Shown in pieces: positions 24,501-35,684 of a DNA stretch of 64,000 nucleotides. Below the pieces are notes generated by a model. The model searched no databases. It was not told the origin of the DNA and worked only from the letters and a program-made list of their open reading frames with translations. The DNA comes from Gyromitra esculenta. Taxonomy: Eukaryota; Ascomycota; Pezizomycetes; Pezizales; Discinaceae. A program made the position numbers and the translations under genes. Positions within the stretch are counted from its first letter, which is position 1. Each line of letters opens with the position of its first letter. The stretch is from the NCBI GenBank assembly GCA_038503075.1, contig JBCAML010000004.1:1075149-1139148 (forward strand), read 5' to 3'.

Positions 24501-26460
24501 AAAGCTTGAATGCCACCTTCTTGGTACGGCCAAGCATTTTAACCGGCAGCACAAACCCACGGAGAATAATTAATTACCATCAGTCGTAGTAAAAATCGTT
24601 AAAGTTTTCGCACGGACATGCTACCCAAAGCAAACATTAAAGGTTCCGTTTGTGCAATCATTTGCGGCGGGGGGGAGGAGAGTGAGTAGCTGGAGAAAAG
24701 TGTTACGGTCTGTGCATCTTTGCTGGTGCTTGATGATAGTTGCTTTTTTTTTTTTTTTGCTGGGATGCTTGATTCTTAATTTGTGGTTTTGGTCCGAGCG
24801 ATGTCAATCACATATCATACGGGTATGGCTTGGTGTTTATCCGCTGGAGCTCGAGTGATACTACATGACACTGTGAAAGCGATTGGCAGAACTGGGTTGA
24901 CGATGAAGTGTTAACCACTTCATGTAAGCGCTTATATATCTAAGTGCTTTAAACTTTGACCCTGACGAGCTGAAGAACAAATCAATTCAGCTGTACAGCC
25001 CCCAAACCCCATAGCTATGCATCCATCTCCACGGTGCAGTGGAAAGGATTAACCGGTGAGATAGACTGTAGCATAGGATCGTGGAAAGTGGATATTTTCT
25101 GCAAGCTGCAGTGAAGCACGCGTAATCTATGCATGTGTATACATGAATATAAGGTAGTGATTCCCGATAGCTCCGGGATCTGAGACCTCAGATCTCGATA
25201 GCTGTGGTCATTCTTAGTTTGGTTAGCCCTTGATATCTGGGGAGTCGAAGCCGGCCCGACTAGACGTGAGTCTACCTACTGTTTGCTCTCTTGCCTAGCA
25301 AAGACCCAAACAATGGGGATCTCGCTGCGCTATACCTTTGTTTAATCGCTATGTAATCTATTATGGAAAAGAGATAGCCTGAGAATGCTGAAACCGCAGT
25401 GAAACACGGCAGGTCATATATCTTCAAACTTGTCAAACTAATCGAAAAGACTACACTGAGTGTAGCACAAGTGCATAACAGCATCAAGGTGTATATGTAG
25501 GCTCTGTGCAATCATATCATCACCTCCTTACAGTCCCAGGCTTACAGCAAGTGGGTATGTTTCAGCACCAATAGCAGGTCTTACTTCGAGGTTGACGGCG
25601 TGCCGGATTCCGAAGGCTTGTTGCACCACGACATGGATCTCGCCGGTAGGTGTTATTTAATTTTTTTGAGTTTCTAGATCGATATGCGAGAGATCATGTC
25701 CCGTGTCGTGCGATCTTTGCTGCCGTACCAGCGTTCTTAGGGGCTTTGCTCGACCGCCATGAGCTCTGCTCTCTAGCCGCGAATTCGAAGAGCTATGTTT
25801 GAACCGCCTCTACTATAGCAAAGTCAATTGTATGTGTACGCCGTCTGTAGAGAAAGACTGATCGTCCGAATAGACGGGCTGACTGGAGAGTACGTGTTTT
25901 CAGTCGTAGGCAACATTGATGCAATGCCACAGCTTTACGGATACTCTTCCCCGGATCCCTGACAAAAAAAAAAAAGCTTCGATGATGCACGAGGTACGCG
26001 CAGCCAATCGGTCGAATATCGATTTTTGAAAGAGGTGATCAACTGTCGTGTCCAGTCGCACAGCGCAGCCCTTTGGTAGGATATAGAGGGTTCCCAGAAG
26101 TAAGGAAATACGAGGATGATTGTGTATATATATATATATGAGCTCAGAAAACCGAACCAGCTGTAGTCTTGTTAATATTTATCAATCTTCCCCCCCTCCC
26201 TTGATTTGTTTCAACACCACAGCTTAAGTCGGACATGGAACCTCCCCTACTTTACAGCGAGAATCAAAATCAAAATCAACAGCTAATACGTGCTTCATCT
26301 ATTGAGTGACGGGCCATGATCAGATGTCACACGTACGTCCGCTGTCCAGTGCCAACCTTCCATCCATGGCCAGGGGATGCTATGCTGTGCTATGTTATGC
26401 TACCGGTAATACCCGGAAACACCTACCATGAGTTTTCTTGGCGCTCAGAATTTCAGATAC

Positions 26461-26488
26461 TACCTACCTACCTACCTACCTACCTACC
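26461..26488. repeat. (TACC)7 microsatellite
   Basis: Seven perfect TACC units lie upstream of the aldehyde dehydrogenase gene. Confidence 0.9.
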
Positions 26489-26748
26489 ACTACCGGAGAA
26501 CCATGACCTTTAATTTCCTATCTATAGCTACAGCTCTTTCTGAGAGGATAAAAAACTGATTATGGGAGGTCCGAAAGTTGACACCCAGTTCAACCAATTC
26601 AACCTTACCAAGTACTCCCCACCAAAACCAAAACCAAAATCAAAAAAAAACCCACCGCGATGTGGAAAAAAGGGTGTCTCCGCAAGGCGTTTTTTCTTTC
26701 TTTCTTGGCTCCATCGCTTCCACCACTCATGGCAGTTAAGCTTCAATA

Positions 26749-26772
26749 CCAGCCAGCCAGCCAGCCAGCCAG
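26749..26772. repeat. (CCAG)n microsatellite
   Basis: Six perfect CCAG tetramers lie upstream of the aldehyde dehydrogenase gene. Confidence 0.9.
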
Positions 26773-27025
26773 ACCTAACCTGACCAATTTTTTTTATTTT
26801 TTATTTTTTATCCCAACCAACAACCAATGAAACGTGCGTAAAGACCAACTTTCCAAAGACATCACCACTGCTTCAGCGAAAGAAAAAAAAAAAATGGCTT
26901 GAACGCGTACGGGGAAGATGACATATTTTGCATAAGACAGTGTGGTCCCCGCCTTCCCTTTCTCCCTCTCTCTTTCTCTTTCTTTTTCACTTTCACTTTC
27001 TTGGCTCTGAGCTTTGAGCTCTGAG

Positions 27026-27026
<1 letters not shown>

Positions 27027-27058
<32 letters not shown>
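27027..27058. repeat. (TATC)8 microsatellite
   Basis: Eight perfect TATC units are followed at once by GC-rich and (GGGA)n sequence, about 720 bp before the aldehyde dehydrogenase ATG. Confidence 0.9.
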
Positions 27059-27774
27059 CTCGGCTATAACTCAACCTCGCGACTTTCCCCGGGGGACCGG
27101 GGGGGAGGGAGGGAGGGATTCGGGAAAACACCCCACACATGCACAATAGATAGTAGGTTATCGGTTGGTTATCGGTTGGTTGGTTTCTCTCTCTCCATGC
27201 ATCGGATTAAACTCCACCAGGCACGTTCATCTATATATACGTACCTTCCTATACGTACCTTCCTACAAGGAGCGAGAGAGCTGGTATCGATATCCTGGTC
27301 GTTGGAGGATTCGCACGACACAACACGACACGACACGATGGGCTACTACATACCACTATAGCTATAGTACTAACTACATCTTCTGCAGGGAGTGGAGGGG
27401 AGGGGAGCTACCAGTGTCTTTTTTCTTTGCGCGAATTTTCATGCCCTCTGAATATATATTCATGCCTAATTATAATCTTCGGGAGAAAACTACACCTTGT
27501 TTCCCGCCGAGACGGACATGGATGGGTGGATGGATGGGTGGGGTGATTGGTTGGGGGGGGGGTACACAGAAAAAAATATTTTCTTCTCCGTCTTCTCCGT
27601 CCCTCCCTCCATCTTGTCATATATATATCGAGGAGGTGGAGGAGAGGAGGAGGAGGTCTAGGTGGAGAGTATTCCCACTTTTATACATCCTACCACCTAC
27701 AAGAGCGAAGAACGGTGTCCGCTGCTTGGTATATTTCTTGACCTATCTACTTCACTTCAGCTCTATTCGGCACG

Positions 27775-29836
27775 ATGATGTCGGATGGTGATGGTGCGCT
27801 GCTGCCAGTCGGTGGTATTGAGACACGGTTGTATATCAATGGGGAGGTGCGTAGATAGCAAGCAGGTGGATGGATGGATGGATACTGATACCTGCTTCCC
27901 CCCCTCCCTCCCTCACTCGCCTGTCCTGGGGCTTCTTCCAGCTGTTTCGTCGTTTTGTCGTTTATCTCAGGGCGACTACTACGTGGTAGCTATCGCGAGA
28001 ACTATGTTAACGCCTCCTAGTTCGTCCCCGGCGGGGGCGCAACGTTCCCAGTGTACAACCCAGCAACCTGCGAGCTCGTCACTGAAGGTTACACCCCTTT
28101 CCCTCTCCCTTCCTGTCTACCTACCTACCTACACCTACCAGTCAGCCTCTCCACACCCCCATCCCCTCCCACTAACGCCCCCTAGTCCACTGCGCTACCC
28201 GCAACAACGTCAACACCGCCATCGCCGCTGCCCACAGCGCCTTCCCGCACTGGTCCCGCCTCCCAATCCCCACACGCGCAACCTACCTCCGCCGCCTCTC
28301 CGCGCTCCTGCGCTCCGCAGACGCAACGAGCACGCTCGCGCGCCTCGACTCCCTCTGCATCGGCCGCGCCTGCACACCGTACCCGGACGCTCTCGCAGCA
28401 GCAGACGGACTGGACTACTACGCTGCGGTCGCGGAAGAGGTGTGCTGCGGTGAAACGCGCTCCTTCACCGATGACGACGGGGACGACGGGGAGGGAGGCG
28501 GTGGGGGAGGAGGGGTGTGGGGGTTCACGCTGAGACAGCCGTATGGAGTTGTTGCGGCGATCCTGCCCTGGAATGTTCCTGTTGGGATGTTTTGCTGGAA
28601 AGTCGGGGCAGCGGTGATGGCCGGGAATACGGTGGTTGTGAAAAGCAGCGAGAATAGTCCTTTGAGTGTGAGTTGTTCGCCGTCTGCTAGGTGAGGGGAA
28701 GGGAGAGGGGGTGTTAAGCTGAAACGTAGGATATGGCGGTTGGATGCTGACTCCTCTCTAGTGCCTAAAACTAGCACACCTGATCCACACGGCCAGCTTC
28801 CCCCCAGGCGTCATAAACGTCCTCTCAGGACCGCCCTCGACCGGCGCGCTGCTGGCCTCCCACCCCCTCGTCCGACACCTCACGTTCACGGGCTCGCTCA
28901 GCACCGGGCGCGCGGTACAGATCCTCGCGGCGCAATCCAACCTCAAGACGGTGACGCTGGAGCTGGGTGGAAAGAACGCAGCGATAGTGTTCAGCGACGT
29001 GCAGACACGGGGCTCGGACAAAGTGCAGGAGGCAGCTCAGAGGATAGCGGGCAGCGTGAGGTTATTGATGGGCCAGACGTGCTTTGCGAATGGAAGGGTG
29101 CTCGTGGAGCGTGGGTTTGAGGGGGTTTTTGGGAGGTGAGTTTGGGCGGGTGCAGCTGCCGCTGGGGCTGATTACTATTTGCGGGGGGAGTGTGGGGTGC
29201 AGCTTGCTGAGACAGAGGGGTGCAGATTGTTCACAGAGGCGTTCCTCGTGCACGATGCACGGCCGATGGAGAACCCGACGACCGGGGGTGGGGGGCTCGA
29301 GCCGTTGGCGGGCCGGGAGCAGTTTGAGCGCGTGAGGGCGTACATCGAGCAGGCCAGGAGGGAGGGCGCGAGTGTGGAGGGCGGCGAGCGGATCGGTGAT
29401 AGGGTAAGCCGGCTCGGAGGATAGGCACGGAGGCGCTCCTGGCGACGAAGAGCAGGCTAACGCGGCAGTTGCACAGGGCTTCTATCTCGCGCCCGCGGTC
29501 ATCAGCAGGGTCCCCCCGCACTCCCCCCTGCTCCGCGAGGAGATCTTTGGGCCGGTGGTGGTGCTGCAGACCTTTGGCTCCGAGAGCGAGGCCGTCAGGC
29601 TGGCGAACGACACGGAGTACGGGCTCTACGCGTCCGTGTTTACCGGGAGCCCTTCCCGCGCCATGCGTGTGACGCGGGCGCTGGAGTGTGGGTTGGTCGG
29701 GATCAACACCACATCCCCGGAGATGGCTCGGGGGCTGCCGTTCGGCGGATGGAAGGGCAGTGGGGTGGGGCGGGAGGTCATGAAAGCGGGGCTGGAGGGG
29801 ATGCTGGAGGTCAAGAGCGTGACCATGCGGTACTGA
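27775..29836 (+). CDS. NAD(P)-dependent aldehyde dehydrogenase
   Basis: This belongs to the aldehyde dehydrogenase superfamily, which oxidises aldehydes to acids with NAD(P)+. Six exons (27775-27846, 28021-28087, 28186-28667, 28762-29135, 29226-29403 and 29477-29836) join in frame to 510 residues, the normal length. The usual motifs are in order: ILPWNVP (oxyanion Asn), LTFTGSLSTG (cofactor loop), LELGGK with general base Glu274, GQTC with nucleophile Cys314, EEIFGPVV, and LPFGGWKGSGVGRE near the end. An unusual Asp/Gly-rich insert (residues 142-156) precedes the cofactor domain. The N-terminus shows the family YINGEFV start, supporting the ATG. Substrate is not predictable from sequence; it looks closest to the broad-specificity retinal/betaine/aliphatic types. 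Codons are strongly G/C-ending, unlike the genes outside this island. The DUF3445 gene follows 726 bp downstream on the same strand. Confidence 0.92.
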
Positions 29837-30562
29837 GGGGGAGAGGGAATGCGCGGGATGATGTACATCTTGGACGGGGTGGTTATTTTTACATTTGCAG
29901 GAGCGGGCGGATATAGAATTGGGCGGGCCGTTGGTGGTCGCGAACCGGACTGGGGGGGGACAGGACACAGGACACACGCAGCACAGCACCGCGCAGCACA
30001 GCCATCTGCCGGCAGCACGTGCTGCTGCCATTGGCCCCGCACGGCGGGCAGGGCCCAGGGCTCGGGGCAGGGCAGCCGCTGGGTGGTGTGAGCTGCAAAT
30101 TACAAATAGAATTAAGGTTATCTCGATGGACTCTGTGACCGACCGACTGGCAGCGCGGGTGGCCAGCAGCGGGTCAGCTTATCTGTGGGTGCGCTAGATA
30201 AGATACGCGAGGCTGGCGTGCTGTCGCGGGTCTCGGTGAGGCAGCCTGGGAGGGACAGGGGGCACGCTGCGACGGCGAATGTCTTGGGGCCTGGGAGGCA
30301 AAGGCAGATAAGGCCGCGGTCTCCTCGCCTTTCTGCTGTTTGCTCAACCAGCACAGCACAGCACAGCACAGCACAGCACAGCACAGCACAGCACCAGACA
30401 ACAGCCTTTCGTCTCCCGGCAGCCGTTGTGATCATTGAACACCAGCATTGCTATTGTCTCCACGCCCCGCCCTCCCTGCCACGCCATCCGCCCACCGTTG
30501 CCCCACTGCTGCCACTGCTGCCACCGCTCCACGCTCCCACGCTCCCACCCCCCCCCACAAAC
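29837..30562. other. intergenic region with GCACA repeats
   Basis: This is the GC-rich spacer between the two island genes. Apart from the pentanucleotide repeat at 30349-30394 and a weaker run near 29985-30000 it holds no recognisable gene. Long frames on both strands result from the high GC content and the repeat. Confidence 0.55.
30349..30394. repeat. (GCACA)8 minisatellite-like repeat
   Basis: Eight perfect GCACA pentamers (30351-30390) plus partial units lie about 170 bp before the ATG of the DUF3445 gene. A five-base unit shifts frame at each copy, so it remains open in several frames and creates spurious proteins on both strands. Confidence 0.9.
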
Positions 30563-31831
30563 ATGCTTCGCTTCGGCCCCCCCACAACCCTGCCCGCCTC
30601 GCCCGCCACCTACGGCGCCCTCTCCCTCGGCGCCGTCGTCCTCCTCGTCGGATGGGTCCGCCGCCGTCGCTCGGTCCTCTCCCCCACCCCCACCCCCGCC
30701 CCCCGCCGGAAGCAGGCCCCCCTCGGCTACCACAGCCCGCTGTGCTCGTCCGCCGACATCGTCTCGCTCGAGCTGTTCAACTACCGCGAGACCGCCCCCG
30801 CAAAGTTCCGTCCCTTCGTGCCGGGCAACCACCTCGCCATGGGTAGATCTCCCCTCCTCCCCTCCTCTAAAGTCCGGTTTGTGCCTCCGCCCACCGTGGA
30901 CCCCTCGCTGACAATGCTCCTTCCCTCAGGTGTTGAGAGCTGTCCGCCGAGTGAACTGATCCTGATCGACTACCTGTACCCCGGCCGCATCTCGCTGCGG
31001 AAGCGGCTGCTGCAGACCCAGCCGTCGTCGACCCTGGTCCACTCCTCCCCCGCCTCCATCCCCGCCATCACCGAGCTGTACACCTTCCTGCTGAGGACCT
31101 ACCTCCCCCTGAGATTCCCCACCCACTTCATCCTCTCCCCCAGCGGAACCCTGTTCACGAACCTCATCACCCACGACACCCACCCAATCGCTCCCCCGCC
31201 ACACACCAACCCCTCCGATCCCGCCCCGGCCCTGCGCATTCTCGCCACCTCCATCGAGGAGGACGTCATGATCCTGCTCCCCGACCAGTCGGGCGTGTTC
31301 CGCCTCGCTGCCTTTGCCTGCTGCTTCCCGTCTGGCTTTGCCCCCGAGCGGAAAGCAGGCATGTCGCTCGACGAGATCCACGCTCCCGTCCCCGGCTACG
31401 CCGACAAGCTCTCCGTCTCCATGAACCGCTTCTTCTCGCGTCTACGCCCCGGGCTCGAGAACGCTGTCCGTCGGTACAATTGGTCCATCACCACCCACGA
31501 CAGGCTCTTTGCGTTGTCTGGAAACCAGCTCTACGACGACGAGGACGAGGACTACGAGAACGAGAACGAGAACGAGAACGAGAGCGGAGACGAGCGTGTC
31601 GACCCCGAGAACTGCAGACTGAGAGTTGAGCGCCAGGTGCTGTGGAAACTGCCAGGGACCCAGGCTGCCGTGTTCATGATCAAGACATATCTCTACACTC
31701 TGGCAGAGGTCAAGAGCGAGGGACTGGGCGAGGAGCTGGCGAGGAGCATTGAGGGCATGGGCGAAGATATGGGACGCTACAAGCGAAGAGGCGTATGGGG
31801 CGAGAAGGTTGTCGAGTATCTGAGATCTTAG
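30563..31831 (+). CDS. DUF3445 / heme-dependent oxidative N-demethylase-like protein
   Basis: The protein matches the DUF3445 family (Pfam PF11927), whose bacterial member is the alpha subunit of heme-dependent oxidative N-demethylase, acting on dimethylamine. Two exons, 30563-30842 and 30930-31831, give 393 residues. Family features are the start of the domain at FRPFVPGNHLAMG, the IDYLYPGRISLRKRLL helix, LPLRFPTHF, the acidic EEDVMILL stretch, CCFPSGFAPERKAG, IHAPVPGY and the C-terminal ...VLWKLPGTQAAVFMIKTYL. A membrane anchor (about residues 18-34, before RRRR) precedes the domain. An Asp/Glu/Asn run from tandem GAGAAC repeats forms an acidic loop. The 87-bp intron is stop-free and a multiple of three; removing it restores the family spacing. 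A GTG frame from 30185 was rejected as start because it crosses the GCACA repeat. The fungal substrate is unknown. Confidence 0.85.
   Translation: MLRFGPPTTLPASPATYGALSLGAVVLLVGWVRRRRSVLSPTPTPAPRRKQAPLGYHSPLCSSADIVSLELFNYRETAPAKFRPFVPGNHLAMGRSPLLPSSKVRFVPPPTVDPSLTMLLPSGVESCPPSELILIDYLYPGRISLRKRLLQTQPSSTLVHSSPASIPAITELYTFLLRTYLPLRFPTHFILSPSGTLFTNLITHDTHPIAPPPHTNPSDPAPALRILATSIEEDVMILLPDQSGVFRLAAFACCFPSGFAPERKAGMSLDEIHAPVPGYADKLSVSMNRFFSRLRPGLENAVRRYNWSITTHDRLFALSGNQLYDDEDEDYENENENENESGDERVDPENCRLRVERQVLWKLPGTQAAVFMIKTYLYTLAEVKSEGLGEELARSIEGMGEDMGRYKRRGVWGEKVVEYLRS
31552..31588. repeat. GACGAG/GAGAAC coding repeat
   Basis: Short tandem units inside the DUF3445 coding sequence encode an Asp-Glu then Glu-Asn run in a presumed surface loop. 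Confidence 0.7.
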
Positions 31832-32481
31832 GCGAATTTGCTTCATGGGTAGAGAGAACTTGTGGGTTTGGTTTTTGGTTTTTGGTTGCTTTTTTGGTTC
31901 TTTTTGGTTGTTTTGGGGGCTATTATCTTATTTCTACTTTGGGCTTTTTTTTTTCTTTCATGGGATTTGATATTCTTAATATCCATGGTAGCGAAAGGGG
32001 ATACACTGCTTAACGGGGAAACGGAGTTTTATTTTATTTTGTTTCTTTATATATTTATTTATTTTTACAGTTATAGCTTTCGGGTTTAACACCTGGTTTT
32101 TTTTTCGTTCAACTTACATTTCTAAAGATTGTGTTTCTATCCATCTTTTTATCAACTATGCAGTCCTCACTGCTTGCTTGCTTGCTCGTTTCATTTGTTT
32201 TTGTTTTTGTTTGTTCTAGTACCATTATCAGATATTATTTCATCTCTATATTTAACACGAACCCCCCTCCCCCCCCGGGAAGAGAGGGGAGCCGTCCTCC
32301 ACGTCCTCCGCGATAAATTCACGAGTCCACAATCTACGATTCCAATCTTGATAGCCCTCGCTACCTACTCCCCTAGTTTCCTCCCCGTTTCCTCCCCGTT
32401 TCCGTTTCCGTTTCGTTTCGTTGGCTGTTGGTTCGTTCGTTGTTGGATACTCTGGATCGGTGATCATGATTCAGGGTAAAT

Positions 32482-32503
32482 ACCAACCAACCAACCAACC
32501 AAC
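32482..32503. repeat. (CCAA)n microsatellite
   Basis: About five perfect ACCA tetramers lie in the region downstream of the DUF3445 gene. Confidence 0.85.
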
Positions 32504-32666
32504 GTGCCAACGTACCAACCAAACAAAACCAACCGCATGTTGGGTTCGAGCCGATCCAATCCAATCCAATCCAGTACAGTACAGTACGTACGTCGACTGC
32601 AGGAGGAGAGGAGAGGAGGGTAAGTACAGCCTCTTGAGTCTCGAGTGAGTCCCTGTGACCTCCACC

Positions 32667-32730
32667 CCTACCTACCTACCTACCTACTGCCTACCTACTG
32701 CCTACCTGCCTGCCTGCCTGCCTACCTACA
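32667..32730. repeat. compound CCTA/CCTG microsatellite
   Basis: A run of CCTA units gives way to CTGC-interrupted and then CCTG units before returning to CCTA. Confidence 0.85.
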
Positions 32731-32824
32731 TCGCCACATTAAAAAAAGGGGTATGTTTGGTCCAGTCGGGGAAACGCGTATACACGTGGAACGGAACGAC
32801 AAGCCACGGGACAAGAGTACGGAT

Positions 32825-32853
32825 GCGGTTGCGGGTGCGGGTGCGGGTGCGGA
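32825..32853. repeat. GCGGGT hexamer repeat
   Basis: Four imperfect tandem copies of a G-rich hexamer; the G-runs could form a quadruplex. Confidence 0.75.
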
Positions 32854-35224
32854 TGATGGGGGAGGGGGGGTTCATACGCGTAGGTAGGTCTGGGCGATTC
32901 ATGAAACGATTCTTGGGGGGGGTGTTTTCTTGGACGTTTCTTGGACGTTTCTTGGGCTTGGGGGATGGTGGTGGAAGCGATCTGATAGTAGCTGACGTAG
33001 ATTTTACAATCCCCCCCTCGCCTCACCTCACCTCGCCCTCTCCTTTTCTTTTGGGGGGGGGAAACATGGTTTGGTGGTTTGATGGGATGATGGGATGACG
33101 GTGGAGCGGGAATATCTTGATATTCCACCTGTTCTGCCTACGAGGGATGGATTGCTGGGTTGGTGATTCATGAGCGGGTAGACTGGGCTGCTAGATGACG
33201 TAGATTGATGTGGTTTGGAGAGACATCTGACAGACACTGACAGACACTGGCACTGGCACCGTCACCCCGTCACCACCATCACCACCACCACCTCGCTGCT
33301 ATTGCGGCGCTTCACCGCTATTACAGCGCCTTCAGTCCTCAACAACGCCGGTAGTTCAACCCACAGATTAATAATAGCCAGCAAGCTAGCTAGTTGGCTA
33401 GCTGGAAGCGGATACCTAATTTCGGCCCATGACAGTTTCCCAACACAGCAATTCTACCCTACCCCCCGTGGTAATCCTACCCTCCCCCTCCACCCTCCAT
33501 TCGCGACTTCCTATGATCGAGCAGGCAGCAGCTCGCCGTGCGGAAATGACCGCCCAGCGTTTCTCTGAGCTGCGCAGAGACGAAACGCTTGGCTACAGGG
33601 CTGAGTACGGCCCAAGACGACAAATGCGGAATTCACGGGTAGTTTGGATACCACATACCAATGGAAACCAAAAAACAGCCTCCGTGAGTGATCGTCTATG
33701 ACCACTACCAAGCCTTCCTGGAAGCAGAAAAGGGGAGGGGGCGGAGGGGAAATGATTTATTTCATTTCATCTTCGAGTCGTTGCAGAGTATCTAGGTTGC
33801 AACGGCCCAAGACCACGAATCTGGAACCGAGTTAGAGCGAGACCACCATCCAAAACCCTTCCCTACCCTTCCCCCCTCCCTCCTTCCGAAAAAAACAAAA
33901 CAAAAGAAAGCCAGAAACCCTGGATTATGTCCGATCGCAGCATAAACACGATCTCAGAAAAAACACCAAAAAAAACACTCAGGTAGACACCATCATAAAA
34001 GATAAGGGACAGTTTTATATTGTTGCATGCCCACTAGGTGGCTGGTGTTTCTTCCCCTTCTATGGAGAAGGAACAACGTTTTCCAGAATACTTGACCTGA
34101 GGGGGCCCCACGTTCAGGAATCTCCTCTTATGATTGGTTCCTTCCCCCTTCCCCCCTTCCACCCCATACGTAGGGTTGCTGCTAGACACGATGGAAATTT
34201 CCCGCGCGCGGGGGGTCCGCGATCGTGAGGCGGAGTGGGGTTAGTTAGTTAGATCGCGGAGTGCGGCGGAGAGTTTTTCTCTTTTTTTAGTGCGGGACAG
34301 ATCTAGAGTAGCTTGGCGCCAAAGAAAAAAAGAAGAAGGGGGGTGGTCAGGGTCAGGGTCAGGGTTGGGCCGGTAAATAGGGTAACGAGTTGGTTTTGGT
34401 GATTTGAGATGCACCGGGAGGGGAGGGGGGCTGGAATCGCCGATGTAGAAACACATGTGAACCTGAATGGTATGCAAGTAGGTGTTTAAAGGATCAATCA
34501 AATTCATGGTGTGAGTGGGTGAGTGTGTGCTGGAGGACGAATTGGAGGGAGGATGTTGAACGTTTTGTTTGCAACGAGAAAGAAAAAAAAAAAAAGTTTT
34601 ATGTGATGCGATGAAGTTATTCGAGGGGAAGAAAGAGTTCGAGGGAAAAGGGTAAAAACAAAACAAAAAAAGATCGGACCAAAAAATTTCCGAGCGTGGC
34701 AACAAAAACGTCCTATCATAACTCTCAGCAGAGATGGCCTTCATTCGCGTGACATCAATATTGGGATTGCTTGAAGATCTAGAGTTATTTTTTTTTATCG
34801 CTTCTCACTTCTCACTTCATTCTGTAAACCCTTTTTTTTTGTCTATGAAAAGTTAGTTTGAAGCGCATCAACATGCGCATATGCCCCCGCCCCGCACTTT
34901 TCTCATCAGCTGCTCTATGATCATATCACTTGTCCATCGCCATCGGCTTGGAACATACTCTATCACAAACCCACTACACCCGGGGCTGTGCTTGGATATG
35001 TGTAGCATTCGACCGATACCACGGTTGGATCAGTACGGAGGATATTCGGCGACGGCGGCGGGGAAGAACTAAACTGTCTGCCCGATCAGGAAAACAAGCC
35101 TAAGTGTCAGTGTGTCTCTCTAACGTATGTATGCATGTGTGAGTTCGGCAAAGGGTTCACGCGGAGTATTATTTTATTTGGTTTGATATTGCTTGCTGGA
35201 AAGGGTTGTGATATATCAGTTCTT

Positions 35225-35243
35225 GTGTGTGTGTGTGTGTGTG
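35225..35243. repeat. (TG)n dinucleotide repeat
   Basis: About nine uninterrupted TG units. Confidence 0.85.
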
Positions 35244-35324
35244 GGCATGCATCTACGATCATGATCACTCTCTGTGGGCCGGGTTAATTTGTGTTTGGGA
35301 GGGAAGGGAGTAAAGTGGTTTTTT

Positions 35325-35340
35325 TCTTTCTTTCTTTCTT
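35325..35340. repeat. (TTTC)n microsatellite
   Basis: Four TTTC units follow a T-run. Confidence 0.8.
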
Positions 35341-35684
35341 GGTAGTTAAGAAATGAGGAGAAAGATCATGTACTCTACTAGATATCTCCCGCCTGGACAT
35401 GTATGCACACTTACGGACTACAGTACAGTTTTGCAAGATCTCGGGTTTTAGCTGCCAATTAGTCTTTGGCGGGTGATAATATACACTGCCCAGAAAAACT
35501 ATATATAAAGTTAATTTGAATCTTCCGATGGAAGCGATGATTCTTCCAGGTAGCCGTGCTTCAACACGCAGGAGAAAATCGGTCTATTAATCCCTCAAAA
35601 GACTTGCAGATCTGTATTTATGTAGATCTGGGTGTAGTATATAATTGCGAGTCTAGAAACTCCAGTATCTGGCATATATATATA

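Larger units (their letters stand above)
20028..27774. other. gene-free region upstream of the GC-rich island
   Basis: No gene can be supported in this 7.7 kb. From 20 to about 24 kb the DNA is AT-rich with dense stops, and contains inverted repeats near 20473-20547 and 21398-21572. From 24 to 26 kb it is mixed, with long A or T homopolymers. From 26.2 kb on it is crowded with microsatellites (TACC, CCAG, TATC, GGGA) and CT/GA tracts, probably the promoter and leader of the aldehyde dehydrogenase gene. Frames in this last part are repeat-driven. Confidence 0.5.

Noticed and set aside
24903..24923. Palindrome ATGAAGTG-TTAAC-CACTTCAT
   Set aside because: Too short to distinguish from chance or a transcription-factor site; no neighbouring gene.
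23950..26050. Weakly similar segments near 24.05 and 25.62 kb suggesting a duplicated element
   Set aside because: Similarity is patchy (short shared words such as aggctt...ttg...acgac) and could not be extended by eye.
26461..27058. Tetranucleotide arrays as a CRISPR-like array
   Set aside because: Simple microsatellites without spacers; the genome is fungal.
27165..28453. Long plus-strand frames across the aldehyde dehydrogenase leader and first exons
   Set aside because: They run through microsatellites and introns in a frame other than that of the conserved enzyme.
29231..30031. 266-codon minus-strand frame
   Set aside because: Antisense to aldehyde dehydrogenase exons 5-6; a GC-rich shadow frame.
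30185..30562. N-terminal extension of the DUF3445 protein from a GTG codon
   Set aside because: It is encoded by the GCACA repeat and GC-rich spacer; the ATG at 30563 starts just before the membrane anchor and conserved domain.
32540..32560. GGTTCGAGCC as a tRNA B-box
   Set aside because: No matching A-box, acceptor stem or anticodon arm in either direction; the same holds for GGTTCGAGCC near 44546.
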